A DNA stretch of 5,984 nucleotides from an uncultured Muribaculum sp. (GTDB lineage: Bacteria > Bacteroidota > Bacteroidia > Bacteroidales > Muribaculaceae), in NCBI GenBank assembly GCA_947573015.1, contig CANPDS010000169.1:1-5984 (forward strand), given 5' to 3'. The notes beneath the pieces were generated by a model that did no database searches, had not been told where the DNA came from, and saw only the letters and a program-made list of their open reading frames with translations. A program made the translations under genes and the position numbers. The first letter of the stretch is position 1. Each line of letters begins with the position of its first letter. Positions 5,728 through 5,984 of the stretch are shown piece after piece.

Positions 5728-5731
5728 CTCC
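5728..5731 (-). promoter_or_regulatory. Shine-Dalgarno-like site for the YbbR gene
   Basis: On the minus strand GGAG lies eight bases upstream of the ATG at 5719. An out-of-frame ATG directly after it begins a three-codon frame, ATGCAGCCATGA (5727-5716), whose stop overlaps the true start codon. The real start is preferred because it opens the long frame with the membrane segment. Confidence 0.45.
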
Positions 5732-5789
5732 AGGGGATGTTTTATCTGGTTAATGCCTTGACACACCTTGGTGCGTCCATACGTTTGAT

Positions 5790-5984
5790 TTATTTCTGAA
5801 CAGGAGTCTCAGCCTGCTTGCCGGCCTCGTTGGCTTCCTGTGCTGATGGGTATACGGAGTTTTTATCGATGGTGATACGCACGCCGTCGGATATCTCGAC
5901 ATCGAATGTCGTTGTGCCTACGTTGCGGATCTTGCCGTAGATACCACCTGCTGTAATTACTTTATCGCCTTTGGTGAGGGCTTC
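5790..5984 (-). CDS. yajC: Preprotein translocase subunit YajC, C-terminal part (partial)
   Basis: The last 64 codons of a minus-strand gene are present, in frame to the right edge and ending in TAA at 5792-5790. The visible peptide begins EALTKGDKVITAGGIYGKIR and continues with FDVEISDGVRITIDKNSVYP (27-46). This is the conserved soluble domain of YajC: L-x-K-G-D-x-V-x-T-x-G-G-I-x-G, then an alternating beta segment. YajC is a small inner-membrane protein that associates with SecDF in protein export. Its N-terminal membrane helix would lie beyond the window. The polar tail (AQEANEAGKQAETPVQK) is typical of the variable end. It heads the run yajC, YbbR, coaE. I recall similar yajC-YbbR-coaE order in other Bacteroidales, often after nusB, but could not check it. 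Confidence 0.92.
   Translation of the reverse strand, partial: EALTKGDKVITAGGIYGKIRNVGTTTFDVEISDGVRITIDKNSVYPSAQEANEAGKQAETPVQK

Noticed and set aside
5760..5777. Short hairpin in the yajC-YbbR gap (GACGCACC / GGTGTGTC on the minus strand)
   Set aside because: Pairs are good, including one G-U, but the loop is only two to four bases and no T-tract follows. I see no clear function.
1..5984. CRISPR array, transposase, toxin-antitoxin, phage or defence genes
   Set aside because: No spaced direct repeats, recombinase or nuclease motifs were found. The gene content is ordinary chromosomal.

Overview
The window looks like chromosomal DNA from a Bacteroidales bacterium, possibly near the Muribaculaceae or Bacteroidaceae. 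The family and genus are a guess. The evidence is a DUF4924 protein (a family I know only from Bacteroidetes), a YbbR-like gene between yajC and coaE, mostly AT-rich leaders with little Shine-Dalgarno signal, and several matches to the Bacteroidetes promoter pattern (TTTG, about 20 bases, TAnnTTTG).

Left part (1-2406, minus strand). A secreted GH36 alpha-galactosidase of 733 residues is followed by the first 24 codons of another exported protein, which runs off the left edge. Between them lies a 16-bp hairpin with a T-rich tail that fits an intrinsic terminator. A near-perfect Bacteroidetes promoter overlaps the upstream arm of that hairpin. This makes an unusual terminator/promoter overlap.

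Middle (2407-3800). A 310-base divergent regulatory gap separates the alpha-galactosidase from a plus-strand VOC (glyoxalase-fold) protein. The gap holds a candidate promoter for each direction and two related 14-mers resembling LacI-family operators. The VOC gene is followed by a separately promoted DUF4924 gene of unknown function.

Right part (3801-5984). A convergent gap with a long imperfect inverted repeat is followed by a minus-strand housekeeping run, read right to left: yajC (C-terminal part only), a single-pass YbbR-domain protein, and coaE (last step of coenzyme A synthesis). These three are probably one transcription unit, although the 138-base gap before coaE holds two inverted repeats.

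The genes fall into two themes, carbohydrate use on the left and envelope/cofactor housekeeping on the right. I see no mobile element, CRISPR array, tRNA or rRNA, phage gene or defence system. The most interesting signals are regulatory: the terminator/promoter overlap at 94-174, the paired operator-like sites at 2483-2545, and the structured intergenic repeats at 3845-3937 and 4615-4686. All promoter and structure calls were made by eye.
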